This document shows, in pieces, positions 33,158 to 43,187 of a DNA stretch of 64,000 nt (position 1 is the first letter of the stretch; every line of letters begins with the position of its first letter). Source of the DNA: Pseudomonas sp. QTF5 (GTDB lineage Bacteria > Pseudomonadota > Gammaproteobacteria > Pseudomonadales > Pseudomonadaceae). Position numbers and translations under genes: made by a program. The stretch is from positions 70,880 through 134,879 of the forward strand of contig NZ_AZRW02000014.1 in the NCBI RefSeq assembly GCF_000512695.2, in the 5' to 3' direction. Below the pieces are notes generated by a model. It searched no databases. It saw only the letters and a program-made list of their open reading frames with translations, and was not told the DNA's origin.

Positions 33158-33255
33158 CCTTTCGCGAGCAAGCCCGCTCCCACATTGGGTTTAGGTTGTC
33201 CTCATCATCGCGGGCAAACACAAATCCAATGTGGGAGCGGGCTTGCTCGCGAATG
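33158..33255. repeat. REPIN between the two SNF2 genes
   Basis: TTTCGCGAGCAAGCCCGCTC and TGGGAGCGGGCTTGCTCGCG are inverted around about 50 bases, in the whole 145-base gap between two convergent paralogues. Confidence 0.9.
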
Positions 33256-33272
33256 CGATCTACATATCGCCG

Positions 33273-35966
33273 CTACTTATCAATTTTCTCCGGCAAAGGC
33301 GCAAACAACGCTTCGATATCATCGCTCTGCAATTTCCAGTCCCCGGTCTGGCGCCCATCCAGCACGCCGGCGGCAAGGTCGGATTTTTCCTTCTGCAGAT
33401 GCTGAATCTTCTCTTCCACCGTGCCCCTGGCAATCATCTTGTAGACGAACACCGGCTTCTCCTGACCAATGCGATAGGCACGATCCGTCGCCTGATGTTC
33501 CGTCGCCGGGTTCCACCAGGGATCGTAGTGAATCACCGTATCCGCTTCGGTCAGGTTCAGTCCTACGCCACCAGCCTTCAGGCTGATCAGAAAGATCTGA
33601 CGCGTGCCGCTCTGAAACTCCTTCACTGGCGTGCGTCGGTCGCGGGTTTGTCCGGTCAGGATCGCATACGCCACGCCACGCTTTTTCAGCTCATCCTCGA
33701 TCAGCGACAGCATTGAGGTGAACTGCGAAAACAGCAGGATTCGCCGATCTTCCTCAAACAACTCTTCCAGCATTTCCATCAGGCTATCGAGCTTGCCGGA
33801 GGTACTGCCGCGCGCGGGCAGGGCGGCGTCGTTGACCAGGCGCAAATCACAGCACACCTGACGCAGTTTCAGCAGGGCTTCAAGAATGATGATCTGGCTG
33901 CGCGCCACACCCTTGCGGGTGATTTCGTCGCGGACTTTTTTGTCCATGGCCAGGCGCATGGTTTCGTATACGTCGCGCTGGGCTTCGTTGAGTTCGACCC
34001 AATGGATGATCTCGGTTTTCGGCGGCAGTTCGGTGGCCACCTGTTCCTTGGTCCTGCGCAGCAGGAACGGTTTGATCCGACCGTTGAGGTGCTGAAGTCT
34101 TATTTCGCTGGCACGCTTTTCTATCGGCACGCGGTAATCGCGGTTGAAGCTTTTCACGTCACCGAGCCAGCCGGGCAGCAGGAAGTGGAACAGCGACCAC
34201 AACTCGCCCAAATGGTTTTCCAGTGGCGTGCCGCTCAAGCACAGACGCTGGCGAGCATTCAGCTCACGGGCTGCATGGGCGGCCTTGCTGTTGGGGTTCT
34301 TGATGTACTGCGCTTCATCCAGCACCAATACATGAAAGGGTTGCGCAGCCAGGCGTTCGACGTCCTTGGGCAGCAGCGCATAGGTGGTCAGAATCAGGTC
34401 GTAATCGGCCAGGGTCTCGAAATGCTTTTTGCGACTGGCACCGTACAACGCCAGTACTTTGAGCAGCGGCGTGAAATGTGCGGCTTCGTCGAGCCAGTTG
34501 GGGATCAGGCTGGTGGGCATGACCACCATGCACGGCCGATCGAGGCGCCCGGCGTTTTTTTCGCTGAGAATGTGCGCCAGGGTCTGTAGGGTTTTGCCCA
34601 GACCCATGTCGTCCGCGAGAATCCCGCCGACTTCCAGTTGCCGCAACGACTGCATCCAACTCAGGCCTTCCAGCTGATACGGGCGCAAGGTGGCATTCAA
34701 GCCTTCGGGCGCAGCGGCGGTGTGGTCCTTGATGTCGCGCAGGCGCTGGGCAAGGGTGCGGATCTGCTCGCCACCTTCCCAAAGCAATGGCAGACCTTCC
34801 AGCGGATTCAGTCGCGTGGCGTCGGCCTTGCTCAGGCGCAGCGTGGTTTCGCCGGGCTCTTGCAGATAAAACTCGCCGAGGGTGGCCAATACCGGTTTCA
34901 AGCGGCCGAAGGGCAGGGCGACCTGCAACGGACCTTGGTCGGTGCTGCGGCGCTGCGGAATGTTCACCAGAATCAGTTCGTCGTCGCGACGTCGGGCGAG
35001 ACGTTCCGGGTTGAGAATTTCGGTGTGGGAGCGCATCAGGTTCAACAGGATCGGCAACAGGCTCAGTCGTTCGCCGTTGACGATGATCCCCAATTCCAGA
35101 TCGAACCAGTCGCGCTCCGGTGCCTGCTCGACAGTGGCGTACCAGTCATCGACGGCTGTCAGGTCGAAGCCGAAATCTTCGTCGATCTGTAACTCCCAGC
35201 CCTGGGCGCGCAGCTTCGGCAGCTCGTTGAGGGTGAAGGTCAGCCAGGCGCTGTCGTTGACCATCTCGTAGAGTTCGCCGGCACTTTCCGGCAGGGCCTT
35301 GCTTTGTCGGGTGGCGATCTTGAAACCGAGGATTCGTAACTGTTCCCTGTAGGCTTGTTCGACTTCCGGGTGGCGTTTCACCCGCAACGTCTGCGTCTCT
35401 TGGCGAATCAGGATGTCAGTGTTTTTCTGTCCGCTGACGTATTCATCCAGATAGCTGAAGGACAGCGCCGCGCGATGCTGGATGTACCGCTGCATCTTGC
35501 CGTTGCGCGGTTCGAAGGCGCTGAACTCAATGCTCGCCAGCCACAGGCGCGGCACCGGTTGCACATTGTCCACCAGGATTTGTGGTGGCGCCTTGGGGCT
35601 GCGGTTTTCCAGAACAGCCTGAAGCTTTTCCAGTAACTCGGCATCTTGCGCGGCAGCGGGATAGGTCAGGGTTTCCTGGACCTTCAGCAGTACCGCTGCG
35701 CAATGTTTACAGTTGCTGCGCACCGGGCAGGTGCAGGTGGCATCGACCATCAGCAATGTAGCTTTGGCTGACTCGCGCAGGCGAATGGTCTGACGGTAAA
35801 CGTTACCGCCGGACCCTTCGCATGCAGCGGTGATGGTGGCATCGCCGACTTCGACGATCCTCACGCGGTTCTCCAGCGCGTAGCGACGGCCACGCTCCAG
35901 GCTCTGTTCCTTGAATCGGCTGACCCAGGATGTTGCCAGGGGTTTGCTCAGGGTCGCGGAGGACAT
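33273..35966 (-). CDS. SWIM zinc-finger SNF2-family helicase (shorter paralogue)
   Basis: An 897-residue paralogue of the gene at 29822, convergent with it. The SWIM finger (CTCPVRSNCKHC, about residues 77-88) and both ATPase lobes are intact (DDMGLGKTLQTL at about 452, LDEAQYIKNP, TDRAYRIGQEKPVF). About 200 residues between finger and helicase core, present in the longer copy, are missing, with the frame kept. Stretches such as RQRLCLSGTPLENHLGELWS are the same in both. It starts 11 bases after the csiV-like and mfd genes on the same strand would end only if transcribed downstream of them, so mfd-csiV-SNF2 may be one transcript. Confidence 0.9.
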   Translation of the reverse strand: MSSATLSKPLATSWVSRFKEQSLERGRRYALENRVRIVEVGDATITAACEGSGGNVYRQTIRLRESAKATLLMVDATCTCPVRSNCKHCAAVLLKVQETLTYPAAAQDAELLEKLQAVLENRSPKAPPQILVDNVQPVPRLWLASIEFSAFEPRNGKMQRYIQHRAALSFSYLDEYVSGQKNTDILIRQETQTLRVKRHPEVEQAYREQLRILGFKIATRQSKALPESAGELYEMVNDSAWLTFTLNELPKLRAQGWELQIDEDFGFDLTAVDDWYATVEQAPERDWFDLELGIIVNGERLSLLPILLNLMRSHTEILNPERLARRRDDELILVNIPQRRSTDQGPLQVALPFGRLKPVLATLGEFYLQEPGETTLRLSKADATRLNPLEGLPLLWEGGEQIRTLAQRLRDIKDHTAAAPEGLNATLRPYQLEGLSWMQSLRQLEVGGILADDMGLGKTLQTLAHILSEKNAGRLDRPCMVVMPTSLIPNWLDEAAHFTPLLKVLALYGASRKKHFETLADYDLILTTYALLPKDVERLAAQPFHVLVLDEAQYIKNPNSKAAHAARELNARQRLCLSGTPLENHLGELWSLFHFLLPGWLGDVKSFNRDYRVPIEKRASEIRLQHLNGRIKPFLLRRTKEQVATELPPKTEIIHWVELNEAQRDVYETMRLAMDKKVRDEITRKGVARSQIIILEALLKLRQVCCDLRLVNDAALPARGSTSGKLDSLMEMLEELFEEDRRILLFSQFTSMLSLIEDELKKRGVAYAILTGQTRDRRTPVKEFQSGTRQIFLISLKAGGVGLNLTEADTVIHYDPWWNPATEHQATDRAYRIGQEKPVFVYKMIARGTVEEKIQHLQKEKSDLAAGVLDGRQTGDWKLQSDDIEALFAPLPEKIDK

Positions 35967-35977
35967 AAGGGCTTCAA

Positions 35978-36556
35978 TCAGTCCGGAATTACATCGGGGA
36001 CTGGCCGAGGCGCAGGGGCGGTCAGCGAGGTGATCTTGATCAGCAGACCCAGGTGGCCGTTGTCGAGGAAGTTCAGTTGGCCGTTCTTGGTGTGGCTTTC
36101 TTGTTTCAGGCGTTCGCTGGCGGTGACCAGGCCGTTGGCATCAATCTTATTGACCCAGAAGTCGGCGTCGACGTCGGTGAAACGCCCCAGTTTCAGGCTC
36201 AACGTGCCCTCGATCGGGAACTGGCCGAACTGCTCGGTGCCTTCGCTGATCGCAACTTTGCTGGCTTCTTCGCCGAGCGTTTGTTGCCAGGCCTTGTGCA
36301 GCAACACCGTGTATTCGTTGCTGGCGGTGAGTTTTTCCACTTCGGGATTAAGGCTTGGTGTGCGAAAGCTGTCGGGGCTGATGCGTTGAGCACCGGCAGC
36401 CCAGTCTTCCGGCGCGGCGCGGCTGACGATGGCGGGCACGGTGTTTTGCCGCACCAGAATCATTTCGACCTGATACAGATCATCGGCAAATGCCGTGGGG
36501 GCGACCAGCGTCGTTATTAACATCGTCAACAAGGTCAGTGAGCGAAACAGGCGCAT
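35978..36556 (-). CDS. CsiV family periplasmic protein
   Basis: A 192-residue protein with a clear signal peptide (MRLFRSLTLLTMLITTL to AFA) and then YQVEMILVRQNT, the typical opening of the CsiV/peptidoglycan-binding DUF2803 family. No catalytic residues are apparent. In P. aeruginosa the same gene lies directly next to mfd, and here it begins ten bases past the mfd stop, so co-transcription is likely. CsiV was described in Shewanella as a factor for cell-wall-linked morphology. Confidence 0.7.
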   Translation of the reverse strand: MRLFRSLTLLTMLITTLVAPTAFADDLYQVEMILVRQNTVPAIVSRAAPEDWAAGAQRISPDSFRTPSLNPEVEKLTASNEYTVLLHKAWQQTLGEEASKVAISEGTEQFGQFPIEGTLSLKLGRFTDVDADFWVNKIDANGLVTASERLKQESHTKNGQLNFLDNGHLGLLIKITSLTAPAPRPVPDVIPD

Positions 36557-36566
36557 GCGGCGTCCT

Positions 36567-39500
36567 TCAAGCAGTGGTCGGAATGAGGCGCTCGAATAGC
36601 GCCTCTACAGTGTTAAAGCGCTCTTCCGGGCGCTCCATAGGCACCTGGAATTTGAACATCGTGGCGCCTTCGAATTTGTAGCGTTTGGGCTGGCTCTGGA
36701 TCAGTTTGATCAGCGTCAGCGGGTCGACCGGTGTCTGTGCCGCGAACTCGATACGACCGCCTTGCGGACCGCCGTCGACTTTTTTGATGCCCAGTTGTTC
36801 GGCCTGCAATTTCAGCGCCGTGATCCGCACCAGATTCTTGGTCGGCTCAGGCAGCAGACCGAAACGGTCGATCATCTCTACTTGCAGGTCCTTGAGGCCT
36901 TCCTCATCGGTGGCCGAGGCAATGCGTTTGTAGAGAATCAGTCGAGCATGAACATCCGGCAGATAGTCCTCTGGAATCAACGCCGGTACGCGCAGATTGA
37001 CTTCCGGGCCACCGCCCAACGGTTGATCGAGGTTCGGCTGTTCGCCCTTGCGGATCGACTTCACCGCACGCTCGAGCATTTCCATGTACAGCGTGAAACC
37101 GACGGCCTGGATCTGCCCGCTCTGACCGTCGCCCAGCAGTTCGCCGGCGCCACGGATTTCCAGGTCGTTGGTCGCGAGTACGAAGCCCGCGCCGAGGTCC
37201 TGGGTATTGGCGATCGCTTCCAGACGCTTTTCCGCGTCGGGAGTGATTTGCTGGCGCGGCGGTGTCAGCAGGTAAGCATACGCCTGGTGGTGACTGCGAC
37301 CGACGCGGCCACGCAATTGGTGCAGCTGCGCCAGACCGAACTTGTCGGCGCGCTCGATGATGATGGTGTTGGCGCTCGGCACGTCGATGCCGGTCTCGAT
37401 GATGGTCGAGGCGATCAGCACGTTGAAGCGCTTGTGGTAGAAGTCGCTCATCACTTGTTCGAGATCGCGTTCACGCATCTGCCCGTGGCCGATGCCGATC
37501 CGTGCTTCCGGCACCAGTTCGGCGAGGTCGGCGGCGCATTTCTCGATGGTCTTCACATCGTTGTGCAGGTAGTAGACCTGACCGCCACGCAGCAACTCAC
37601 GCAGCAGGGCCTCTTTGACCGTGCTCTTGTTCTGCTCCATGACGAACGTGCGTACCGACAGGCGACGGGCCGGTGGCGTGGCGATGATCGACAGGTCACG
37701 CATGCCCGACACCGCCATGTTCAGCGTGCGCGGAATTGGCGTAGCGGTCAGCGTCAGGATGTCGACTTCACTGCGCAGTGCTTTGAGCTGTTCTTTCTGA
37801 CGGACACCGAAGCGGTGCTCTTCGTCGATGATCACCAGCCCGAGGTTTTTGATTTTGACGTCGTCTTGCAGCAGCTTGTGCGTGCCAATGACGATGTCGA
37901 TCTTGCCTTCAGCCAGGTCCGCGACCGCGGCGTTGACTTCCTTGGTCGACTTGAACCGGCTCATTACTTCCACGCTCACCGGCCAGTCTGCGAAGCGGTC
38001 GCGAAAACTGTTGTAGTGTTGCTGGGCGAGCAGGGTGGTCGGCACCAGAATCGCCACCTGACGACCGCCATGCACCGCGATGAACGCCGCGCGCATCGCC
38101 ACTTCGGTCTTGCCGAAACCGACGTCGCCACAGACCAGGCGATCCATCGGTTTCGGTGCGAGCATGTCTTCGCGCACCGCTTCGATGGTGGTCTGCTGGT
38201 CCGGGGTTTCTTCGAACGGGAAACCGGCGCTGAAAGTCGCGTAATCGGCTTTCGGGTCAGCGAACGCATAACCCTCGCGTGCGGCGCGGCGGGCATAGAT
38301 ATCGAGCAACTCGGCGGCCACGTCACGCACCTGTTCGGCGGCTTTGCGTTTGGCTTTCTGCCAGGTCTCGGAGCCGAGGCGGTGCAGCGGCGCCAGGGCA
38401 TCGTCGCTGCCGGTGTAACGGGCGATCAGGTGCAGGTTGGCTACCGGGACGTACAGCTTGGCGTTCTCGGCATATTCAAGGGTCAGGAATTCGGCGGCTT
38501 GATTGTCGATTTCCAGGATCGTCAGCCCCAGGTAGCGGCCGACACCATGATCGATGTGCACAACCGGTGCGCCTTCGCGCAGCTCGGTGAGGTTTTTGAT
38601 CACTGCATCGTTGTTGGCGTCGGCGCGCTTCTCGCGACGACGGCGCTGCATCACGCGCTGACCGAACAACGGGCTTTCGGCGACCAGGGCCAAGGCTGGA
38701 TCGTCCAGCAACAGACCTTCATCGAGTGGCGCGATGGTGATCGCCAAGCGCTCCTTGCTGGCGACAAAATCCGGCCAGCTGTCGACGGTTTTCGGCCGCA
38801 GCTTCAGGCGTTCCAGCAATTCCAGCAACACTTCACGGCGGCCCGCGGACTCGGCGGTGAACAGCACGCGGCCAGGGAATTCGTCGAGGAAGCCTGCCAG
38901 CGCCGCCAACGGCTGAGTGGCCTTGGCTTCGATGGCCAGGTTCGGCAGCGCCTGAGCCGGGAAGCGCTCGCGACCGACACCGGTTTCGACGTCCTGTTGG
39001 CTGGCAACCACACGGGGCCAGTTCTTCAGGCGCGCAAAGCAGTCTTCCACGGGCAAGAACAGCTCGGCCGGTGGCAATAAAGGACGGGATGGATCGACGC
39101 GACGCTCTTCATAGCGATTGCGTACGTCGTTCCAGAAGTTCTCCGCCGCCTGTTCGATGCCCGGCAGGGAAAATACCTGAGTGTCCTGAGGCAGGTAATC
39201 GAACAGGGTGGAGGTTTCGTCGAAGAACAACGGCAAGTAGTACTCGATACCCGCCGGTGTAATCCCGCTGCTCAAATCCTGAAAGATCGGGCAGCGACGG
39301 AAGTCGACATCGAAGCGTTCGCGAAAGCGCGCCTTGAAGCGGGTGACCGCGTCCTTTTGCAGCGGGAACTCCCGCGCCGGCAGCAGGCGAACGGTGTCCA
39401 CCTTGTCGATGGAGCGCTGGTTCTCCGGATCGAAGGTGCGCAGGGTCTCGATTTCGTCGTCGAACAGATCGATGCGGAAGGGCAGTTTGCTACCCATCGG

Positions 39501-40016
39501 GAACAAATCGATCAGCGAACCGCGCACGGTGAATTCGCCATGCTCATAGACTGTATCGACGTAACGATAGCCGCTGGCTTCAAGCCGGCTGCGCATTTGC
39601 TCGACATCAAGCTTCTGGCCGACATCCAGCACCAGGCTGCTGCCGAGCAGAAATTTGGTCGGCGCCAGGCGGTGCAGAGCCGTGGTGATCGGCACGACCA
39701 GCACGCCATGCTCCAGTTCCGGCAACCGATACAGGCTGGAGATGCGCTGAGAGATGATGTCCTGGTGTGGCGAGAACAGGTCGTAGGGCAGGGTTTCCCA
39801 GTCGGGGAAATGCAGAACAGGCAAATCCGGGGCGAAGAAACTCAGCTCCTGTTCCAGCCGTTCAGCACTCTGGCTATCGGCGGTCAGTAGCAGGGTAAAG
39901 CGCTTGGCAGCGCTGGCGGCCTCGGCGATGGCCAGGCTCAGGGCGGCACCGGGCAGGTTGCCCCAGTGCTGTTTACCTGCCGCGGCAGGGAGAAGCGGTA
40001 GACGCAGAACGGGCAC
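36567..40016 (-). CDS. mfd: Transcription-repair coupling factor
   Basis: DNA translocase that removes stalled RNA polymerase and recruits UvrA. The 1149-residue protein has a UvrB-homology module at the N-terminus (HFPDWETLPYDLFSPHQDI), the RNA-polymerase interaction domain with VHIDHGVGRYLGL, RecG-like translocase lobes with Walker A GDVGFGKTEVAMRAAF (about 630) and IIDEEHRFGVRQKEQL (about 730), the TRG-like QLRGRVGRSHHQAYAYLL, and a C-terminal autoinhibitory domain. Length is as in E. coli Mfd. It diverges from gap. Confidence 0.97.
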   Translation of the reverse strand: MPVLRLPLLPAAAGKQHWGNLPGAALSLAIAEAASAAKRFTLLLTADSQSAERLEQELSFFAPDLPVLHFPDWETLPYDLFSPHQDIISQRISSLYRLPELEHGVLVVPITTALHRLAPTKFLLGSSLVLDVGQKLDVEQMRSRLEASGYRYVDTVYEHGEFTVRGSLIDLFPMGSKLPFRIDLFDDEIETLRTFDPENQRSIDKVDTVRLLPAREFPLQKDAVTRFKARFRERFDVDFRRCPIFQDLSSGITPAGIEYYLPLFFDETSTLFDYLPQDTQVFSLPGIEQAAENFWNDVRNRYEERRVDPSRPLLPPAELFLPVEDCFARLKNWPRVVASQQDVETGVGRERFPAQALPNLAIEAKATQPLAALAGFLDEFPGRVLFTAESAGRREVLLELLERLKLRPKTVDSWPDFVASKERLAITIAPLDEGLLLDDPALALVAESPLFGQRVMQRRRREKRADANNDAVIKNLTELREGAPVVHIDHGVGRYLGLTILEIDNQAAEFLTLEYAENAKLYVPVANLHLIARYTGSDDALAPLHRLGSETWQKAKRKAAEQVRDVAAELLDIYARRAAREGYAFADPKADYATFSAGFPFEETPDQQTTIEAVREDMLAPKPMDRLVCGDVGFGKTEVAMRAAFIAVHGGRQVAILVPTTLLAQQHYNSFRDRFADWPVSVEVMSRFKSTKEVNAAVADLAEGKIDIVIGTHKLLQDDVKIKNLGLVIIDEEHRFGVRQKEQLKALRSEVDILTLTATPIPRTLNMAVSGMRDLSIIATPPARRLSVRTFVMEQNKSTVKEALLRELLRGGQVYYLHNDVKTIEKCAADLAELVPEARIGIGHGQMRERDLEQVMSDFYHKRFNVLIASTIIETGIDVPSANTIIIERADKFGLAQLHQLRGRVGRSHHQAYAYLLTPPRQQITPDAEKRLEAIANTQDLGAGFVLATNDLEIRGAGELLGDGQSGQIQAVGFTLYMEMLERAVKSIRKGEQPNLDQPLGGGPEVNLRVPALIPEDYLPDVHARLILYKRIASATDEEGLKDLQVEMIDRFGLLPEPTKNLVRITALKLQAEQLGIKKVDGGPQGGRIEFAAQTPVDPLTLIKLIQSQPKRYKFEGATMFKFQVPMERPEERFNTVEALFERLIPTTA

Positions 40017-40385
40017 GGAAGGTTGAGCTCCAAGCGTTGCGACAAAGTCGACAATTGTAACGGCCTCGGGTGCCGGCTGTCAGTTGCAGACTGTGTCTAT
40101 ATGCACTGGTTGGGTGAAATGTAGTGGTTATGACAAAAAAAGGCGGTTTGATACTGAAAATGTAGTGCCGAAACCGGTCAGTGTTACGGAGGGTTACGGA
40201 CACGGTTGCGTTGTCGTCGAAAAATTGACTGTGCTGAAAGCCCCGGTTTTACTGGGCTGGAGCGGAGCGTAATTTTTTTGAACGGGATTTTGTTACTGCT
40301 TGTGCGACAAGCGCGCATTGCTACGGGAGGCACTCGGCGGCATAATGTAGCCCCTTTTTTCTGCCCCTACATGTGGAAGGTTCCC

Positions 40386-41834
40386 GTGACTCAGAAGCCC
40401 GACCAGTGTCTTGGTGAATGGATCGACCGTGAAGCACTCGCAGAAGCGATGATTCCGCTTATCGGTCAGCTTTACCGCAATAACAACGTGGTGAGCTCGA
40501 TCTATGGCCGCAGTCTGATCAACCAGTCTGTCATCGCGATCCTCAAAGCTCACCGCTTTGCTCGCCATCGCCAGTCCGATGACAGCGAATTGTCCGTCCA
40601 CGAAACATTCCCGCTGCTCAAGGCAATGAGCGAGCTCAAGCTCGGCGCTGCTTCGGTAGACCTGGGCAAGTTGGCCGTCAAGTTCAAGGCCGAAGGCAAT
40701 GGCCGTACCGCCGAAGAGTTCGTCCGTGACGAGCTGGCTGATGTGGTTGGCAAGCAGAATGGTTCCGGTCGTACCGGCACCGACGTTGTCCTCTACGGCT
40801 TCGGTCGTATCGGTCGTCTGCTGGCGCGCATCCTGATCGAGAAAACCGGTGGTGGCGACGGCCTGCGTCTGCGCGCCATCGTTGTCCGCAAGGGCGCCGA
40901 GAACGATCTGGTCAAACGTGCCAGCCTGCTGCGTCGCGACTCGGTGCACGGTTCGTTCAATGGCACCATCACCATCGATGAAGCCAACAACACCATCACC
41001 GCCAACGGCAACCTGATCCAGGTTATCTACGCGAAAAACCCGACCGAAGTGGACTACACCCAGTACGGCATCAAAAACGCGCTGCTGGTGGACAACACCG
41101 GTGTATGGCGTGACGCCGACGGCTTGGGCCAGCACCTGTCCTGCCCGGGTATCGACCGCGTTGTTCTGACCGCGCCTGGCAAAGGCAAGCTGAAGAACAT
41201 CGTTCACGGCATCAACCACGGTGAAATCACCGCTGACGACAAGATCGTTTCCGCCGCTTCCTGCACCACCAACGCCATCGTGCCGGTGCTGAAAGCTGTC
41301 AACGACAAGTTCGGCATCATCAACGGTCACGTCGAAACCGTTCACTCGTACACCAACGACCAGAACCTGATCGACAACTTCCACAAAGGCGATCGTCGTG
41401 GCCGTAGCGCCGCGTTGAACATGGTCATCACCGAGACTGGTGCTGCCACCGCTGCTGCCAAGGCGCTGCCTGAGTTGGCCGGCAAGCTGACCGGTAACGC
41501 GATCCGTGTTCCGACGCCGAACGTGTCGATGGCCATTCTCAACCTGAACCTTGAGAAAGCCGCCACCCGTGAAGAGATGAACGAGTACCTGCGCTACATG
41601 GCGCTGCACTCCGATCTGCACAAGCAAATCGACTACGTCAATTCGCAGGAAGTGGTTTCCACCGACTTCGTTGGCTCGCGCCACGCAGGCGTTGTGGACG
41701 CTGAAGCGACCATCGTTCAGGACAACCGCGTTGTTCTGTACGTTTGGTACGACAACGAGTTCGGTTACAGCTGCCAGGTAGTCCGCGTGATGGAAGACAT
41801 GGCCGGTGTAAACCCGCCAGCATTCCCGCGCTAA
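40386..41834 (+). CDS. gap: Glyceraldehyde-3-phosphate dehydrogenase, long form
   Basis: Type I GAPDH with an N-terminal extension of about 120 residues, 482 residues in all. The NAD fold begins at about 133 with VLYGFGRIGRLLARI, the catalytic Cys is in SAASCTTNAIVPVLKAV, and the C-terminus has the family phrase VWYDNEFGYSCQVVRV. The equivalent of PA3001. I place the start at the GTG at 40386 because GGAAGG lies five bases before it; an ATG at 40371 (487 residues) has no ribosome-binding site. In pseudomonads this paralogue is linked to gluconeogenic flux. It is single and followed by a strong terminator. Confidence 0.93.
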   Translation: MTQKPDQCLGEWIDREALAEAMIPLIGQLYRNNNVVSSIYGRSLINQSVIAILKAHRFARHRQSDDSELSVHETFPLLKAMSELKLGAASVDLGKLAVKFKAEGNGRTAEEFVRDELADVVGKQNGSGRTGTDVVLYGFGRIGRLLARILIEKTGGGDGLRLRAIVVRKGAENDLVKRASLLRRDSVHGSFNGTITIDEANNTITANGNLIQVIYAKNPTEVDYTQYGIKNALLVDNTGVWRDADGLGQHLSCPGIDRVVLTAPGKGKLKNIVHGINHGEITADDKIVSAASCTTNAIVPVLKAVNDKFGIINGHVETVHSYTNDQNLIDNFHKGDRRGRSAALNMVITETGAATAAAKALPELAGKLTGNAIRVPTPNVSMAILNLNLEKAATREEMNEYLRYMALHSDLHKQIDYVNSQEVVSTDFVGSRHAGVVDAEATIVQDNRVVLYVWYDNEFGYSCQVVRVMEDMAGVNPPAFPR

Positions 41835-41853
41835 GCCTTAGCTGCACATGAAA

Positions 41854-41884
41854 GCGCCCCGATTTTGTTCGGGGCGTTTTTGTT
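41854..41884 (+). terminator. Terminator of gap
   Basis: Stem CGCCCCGA/TCGGGGCG with the loop TTTTGT, then TTTTTG. Confidence 0.92.
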
Positions 41885-41956
41885 TGTGAGGTGAACGTTT
41901 CCCTGTGTGTCGCATAATGGCTGGCCTTGGCGTTGTGTCAGAGGATTCTTCAGGGG

Positions 41957-42982
41957 ATGCGGAATTTGTTGAAATGGCGGTTGTGCGGTTTCGTGGTGCT
42001 GATGGGCGTTTTGTCCGGCTGTGACAACGGCGACTCCATGGAAAGCTTCGGCGGTCCGACCATGGGCAGCAGCTATTCGATCAAATACGTGCGCCATCCC
42101 GGTCTTCCCGCCCCGGAAGAAGTCCGCGTTCAGGTCGAAAAAATCCTCGCTGAAGTCGATCAGCAAATGTCGACCTATCGCAGCGACTCGGACATCGAAC
42201 GCTTCAACACTCTGCCCGCTAACCACTGTCAGACAATGCCCGCGCCGATCCTCGAATTGGTCCGCGTTGGTGAGGGGTTGTCTTCGCTAAGTGACGGCTC
42301 CTTCGATTTGACGGTGGAACCGCTGCTCAATCTCTGGGGTTTTGGTCCGCAGGCCCGTGAGGAAAGAATCCCGGCCGCCGAGGCGCTGGCCGAGGTGAGG
42401 CAGCGCGTCGGCTACACTCACCTGCGCATCGAAGGTGACCGGTTGTGCAAGGACGCCGCAGTCGAAGTCGACTTCAACAGCATTGCCGCCGGTTACGCGG
42501 TCGACACGATTGCTACAAGGCTCGATGCGCTGGGCATCCACAACTATCTCGCTGAAGTCACCGGCGAACTCAAGGCCACCGGCAAAAAAATTGACGGCTC
42601 ACCCTGGCGTATCGCCCTGGAAGAGCCTCGGGACGATCAGCAAGTCGCGCAAAAAATCATCGCCGTCGATGGCTACGGCGTGTCCACCTCCGGCGACTAC
42701 CGTCATTATTTTCAGCAGAACGGCCAGCGCTATTCCCACACCTTCGATGCCCGCACCGGAGCACCGGTCCTACACACCCTGGCGTCAGTCACAGTGATTC
42801 ATCCTTCAGCGTTAATGGCCGATGGTTTATCGACGCTGTTGCTGATTCTGGGGCCTGAACGGGGTTGGCACTATGCACAAAGGCATGACATTGCTGCATT
42901 CTTTGTGATTCGTGCCGATACAGGTTTCGTCACACGCACCAATCAGGCTTTTGAGCGCCTGGTGGGTGAGAAAACCAAGTGA
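41957..42982 (+). CDS. apbE: FAD:protein FMN transferase, lipoprotein ApbE
   Basis: Attaches FMN covalently to Thr or Ser of flavoproteins in the cell envelope, classically the NqrB and NqrC subunits of Na+-NADH dehydrogenase and RnfG/D. The 341-residue protein starts with a signal peptide and lipobox (VLMGVLSGC). Family segments seen are STYRSDSDIERFN, GSFDLTVEPLLNLWGFG, IAAGYAVD and YSHTFDARTGAP. In P. aeruginosa the gene ends the nqrABCDEF operon; here gap lies directly upstream and no nqr genes are present, so its substrate must be encoded elsewhere. Confidence 0.92.
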   Translation: MRNLLKWRLCGFVVLMGVLSGCDNGDSMESFGGPTMGSSYSIKYVRHPGLPAPEEVRVQVEKILAEVDQQMSTYRSDSDIERFNTLPANHCQTMPAPILELVRVGEGLSSLSDGSFDLTVEPLLNLWGFGPQAREERIPAAEALAEVRQRVGYTHLRIEGDRLCKDAAVEVDFNSIAAGYAVDTIATRLDALGIHNYLAEVTGELKATGKKIDGSPWRIALEEPRDDQQVAQKIIAVDGYGVSTSGDYRHYFQQNGQRYSHTFDARTGAPVLHTLASVTVIHPSALMADGLSTLLLILGPERGWHYAQRHDIAAFFVIRADTGFVTRTNQAFERLVGEKTK

Positions 42983-43187
42983 TTACGGCATCAAAAGCAT
43001 TTTTGATGGCGTTGTAGTGCAGGCAAAACTAGCCTACGACGCGACCAAGGGTTAATGTGCCCGGCGTTGACGCTTCTATAGACTGTGTCCGGGTTCTGCA
43101 CTGGCCCCAAATTGTTCCTTCACGCCGCAGAACGGCGTGATTTAGCCGCAGGTGCCGAGGCGCCGCGGCCTGTTCTGAGGAGTATGC

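Noticed and set aside
36762..39080. A 772-codon open frame antisense to mfd
   Set aside because: Shadow frame with atypical amino-acid usage (many His, Gln, Arg) and no start signal.
40017..40370. Possible small RNA or gene between mfd and gap
   Set aside because: About 350 bases with a short repeated GTTACGGA but no clear hairpin terminator, ribosome-binding site or conserved frame.
40206..40385. N-terminal extension of gap to 40206
   Set aside because: Runs through the presumed promoter; the sequence does not look like protein and there is no ribosome-binding site. GTG 40386 has one.
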